This document shows positions 35,655 through 37,024 of a DNA stretch of 37,024 bases, one piece after another. The stretch spans positions 1 through 37,024 of the forward strand of contig CAMYMU010000059.1 of the NCBI GenBank assembly GCA_947259575.1, given 5' to 3'. This DNA is from an uncultured Ectothiorhodospiraceae bacterium (lineage in GTDB: Bacteria; Pseudomonadota; Gammaproteobacteria; UBA6429; Thiohalophilaceae). Every line of letters begins with the position of its first letter. The first letter of the stretch is position 1. The position numbers and the translations under genes were made by a program. The notes under the pieces were generated by a model. It saw only the letters and a list, made by a program, of their open reading frames with translations, was not told the DNA's origin and made no database searches.

Positions 35655-36704
35655 TTATTCTCCGTCTTTGCTGCTAGTTGCCTCAGTGGATACCGGAGCG
35701 CCTGATTTAATCAGACCAACTGCCTGCATAGGATCAACTAGAACTGATTCGCCAACGGATAATCCTGATAAGATTTCCCGTTGTTGGTCCGGGAGTTTCT
35801 TGCCAAGCCTTACATAACGAAAACGTATTTTATCTTTATCTTTGACATAAACACCGCTTACTTCACTGCGACGTGCAATGGCACGCTCAGGCACGACCAG
35901 GCTATCGTGTTTACCGGTTAAGAAGGCGACCTTGGTATGCATGCCGGGATAAACATGGTGCTCGCCCGCGGGTAAGTTCACACGTACTAGAAAAGTATGG
36001 CTGTTTTGATCTGCATAGGGACTAATAGTTAAGCTCTCAGCTTTGATGCGCGTCGCTAAATCTTTGCCGACCCATATCCACGTTGTCTGATGTTGACGTA
36101 CTGCATGCACCAGAGTCTGAGGTAACTCAACCACTGCGCGTAATTTTTCCAGAGACAGACCGGTCATCAATTTTTGCCCCACGCGTGCGGTTTCACCTAC
36201 TTCAACGTGACGTTTCACCACAATTCCACTATAAGGCGCGCGAATTTTTGTGTTTTCCAGGGCCTCCCGTGCTTCTTCCAAACGAGCCCGGGTTGTCTTT
36301 AATTGCGCCTCCGCTTTATCAAGTGCAGCCTTTGATACTACTTTTTTATCGAATACTTCTTTTACCCGTTTGTATTCTGCCAGGGCCTCATCATAACGTG
36401 CCTTTGCAACATTAAAGGCAGCACGCTGGCTCTTATCACGCAAGCGTATGATGACCGAGCCTTTGGTTACGAAATCATTCACATCAACGGTAATCTCAGT
36501 GATGCGCCCACTGGTCTGTGCCGATACCGTCGCCTGTTGTACTGCTTCAATCGTCGCATCGACGACCCGTAAGTCCGGGAGTTCAAGTTTATTCACCGTG
36601 ACCGTTTCCAGGCCCGTGGCAGCACCATCGGCTGCCAGACTTTTACCCGTAAAACTAATACCGATAAAGCAAACAAATATTATCTTGAACATCTTTGATG
36701 GCAT
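35655..36704 (-). CDS. RND membrane fusion (periplasmic adaptor) protein
   Basis: A 349-aa periplasmic adaptor (HlyD/AcrA type). Signal peptide to about residue 24 (ends SLAA); lipoyl half (QTSGRITEITVDVNDFVTKG), a coiled-coil hairpin (about 95-150), the second lipoyl half (TKIRAPYSGIVVKRHVEVGE), beta-barrel and membrane-proximal domains. The open frame allows a GTG at 36710, but GGGAGGA ends too close to it; it is 8 bp before the ATG at 36704, which I choose. No lipobox, so soluble or anchored by an uncleaved signal. It is the first gene of the efflux operon with the RND pump. Confidence 0.93.
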   Translation of the reverse strand: MPSKMFKIIFVCFIGISFTGKSLAADGAATGLETVTVNKLELPDLRVVDATIEAVQQATVSAQTSGRITEITVDVNDFVTKGSVIIRLRDKSQRAAFNVAKARYDEALAEYKRVKEVFDKKVVSKAALDKAEAQLKTTRARLEEAREALENTKIRAPYSGIVVKRHVEVGETARVGQKLMTGLSLEKLRAVVELPQTLVHAVRQHQTTWIWVGKDLATRIKAESLTISPYADQNSHTFLVRVNLPAGEHHVYPGMHTKVAFLTGKHDSLVVPERAIARRSEVSGVYVKDKDKIRFRYVRLGKKLPDQQREILSGLSVGESVLVDPMQAVGLIKSGAPVSTEATSSKDGE

Positions 36705-36868
36705 GCGCACATCCTCCCGTACTTGCTAAACACTTCCTGTAACATCAAGTATCAACTAAAAATGAAGCCGAAACCATTGCCCTAGGTCAATTTGATAGAC
36801 AAATCACACTTGATAACACTAACTTAGCACGTTCACGAAATTACCTTTGTGCAAGGCTCGCGGATAGA

Positions 36869-36898
36869 TTGTTCTGGCATATGATGATAGCGTACAAT
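36869..36898 (+). promoter_or_regulatory. Sigma-70 promoter of ettA
   Basis: TTGTTC (36869-36874) and TACAAT (36893-36898), 18 bp apart, with expected start near 36905, about 28 nt before the ATG. The rest of the 228-bp divergent gap with the adaptor gene is AT-rich; TTGATA-type short repeats near 36790-36815 were not interpreted further. Confidence 0.45.
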
Positions 36899-36932
36899 TT
36901 CATCACTTATTCAACTTAGACTCAATGTCCGT

Positions 36933-37024
36933 ATGGCTCAATATATTTATACCATGAATCGGGTGAGCAAAATTGTTCCCCCAAAGCGATTTATCCTTAA
37001 AGACATTTCCCTCTCCTTTTTTCC
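36933..37024 (+). CDS. ettA: EttA, energy-dependent translational throttle (5' end only)
   Basis: Only the first 30 codons are in the window. They read MAQYIYTMNRVSKIV followed by PPKRFILKDISLSFF, nearly the same as the start of E. coli EttA, an ABC-F ATPase without membrane spans that binds the ribosomal E site and gates translation according to the ATP/ADP ratio. The Walker motifs lie beyond the right edge, so integrity cannot be judged. An ATG 8 bases upstream is in another frame and not used. The identity rests on this N-terminal match alone, but the match is long and specific. Confidence 0.9.
   Translation, partial: MAQYIYTMNRVSKIVPPKRFILKDISLSFF

Overview
The window looks like the chromosome of a free-living, motile, non-enteric gammaproteobacterium with roughly mid-40s % G+C by eye. 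Three things point there: the complete EF-P/EpmA/EpmB beta-lysylation set, the dapA-bamC-purC / gcvR-bcp neighbourhood known from E. coli, and a fimX gene in a psd...fimX...parC-parE order that resembles Pseudomonas. Two good matches to the flagellar sigma-28 (FliA) promoter consensus indicate motility. The species is not identifiable by reading. I see no phage, transposase, CRISPR array, rRNA or tRNA. About 30 genes are intact, and one (ettA) is cut by the right edge.

Layout. 1-2073 (minus strand): a copper/cytochrome-oxidase assembly pair (Sco and PCuAC) runs into psd. 2258-3174 (plus): a LexA/UmuD-type self-cleaving protein with no DNA-binding domain, followed by a Mut7-C RNase-domain protein. 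3196-5842: efp and epmA (minus) diverge from epmB (plus) across only 33 bp. 6001-10045: a protein with split PilZ-like c-di-GMP motifs, preceded by a structured leader, then a FimX orthologue with degenerate REC, GGDEF and EAL domains behind a FliA-type promoter. 10117-12749 (minus): a membrane class III adenylate/guanylate cyclase translationally coupled to a lipoprotein. 12987-15143: an M48 protease and a DUF1015 protein. 15144-15739: about 600 bp of nested inverted repeats that look like a degenerate MITE or repeat mosaic. 15740-20000: parC and parE overlap. 20001-20258: a large imperfect palindrome. 20259-22298: a chemoreceptor with a FliA promoter. 22468-25963: dapA-bamC-MBL hydrolase-purC, ending in a clear bidirectional terminator. 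26131-29776: galT-like, gcvR-like, bcp and a PIN-PhoH ATPase. 29803-31328: a PerM-type permease and a small unknown protein, overlapping by one base. 31399-36704: a LysR regulator next to an RND/membrane-fusion efflux operon. 36933 onward: start of ettA.

How the parts relate. Much of the window is housekeeping (translation, chromosome decatenation, envelope assembly, lysine and purine synthesis). The less ordinary material is the signalling block at 5.8-12.9 kb: two likely c-di-GMP receptor proteins in tandem beside a sensor cyclase/lipoprotein pair, with flagellar-sigma control suggested for fimX. The headless LexA-like protein paired with a Mut7-C domain, the repeat mosaic before parC and the structured leader at 5845-5980 are the other places I would look first. 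Some start codons were moved from the longest reading frame: the MCP at 22298, purC at 23181 and the membrane-fusion protein at 36704.
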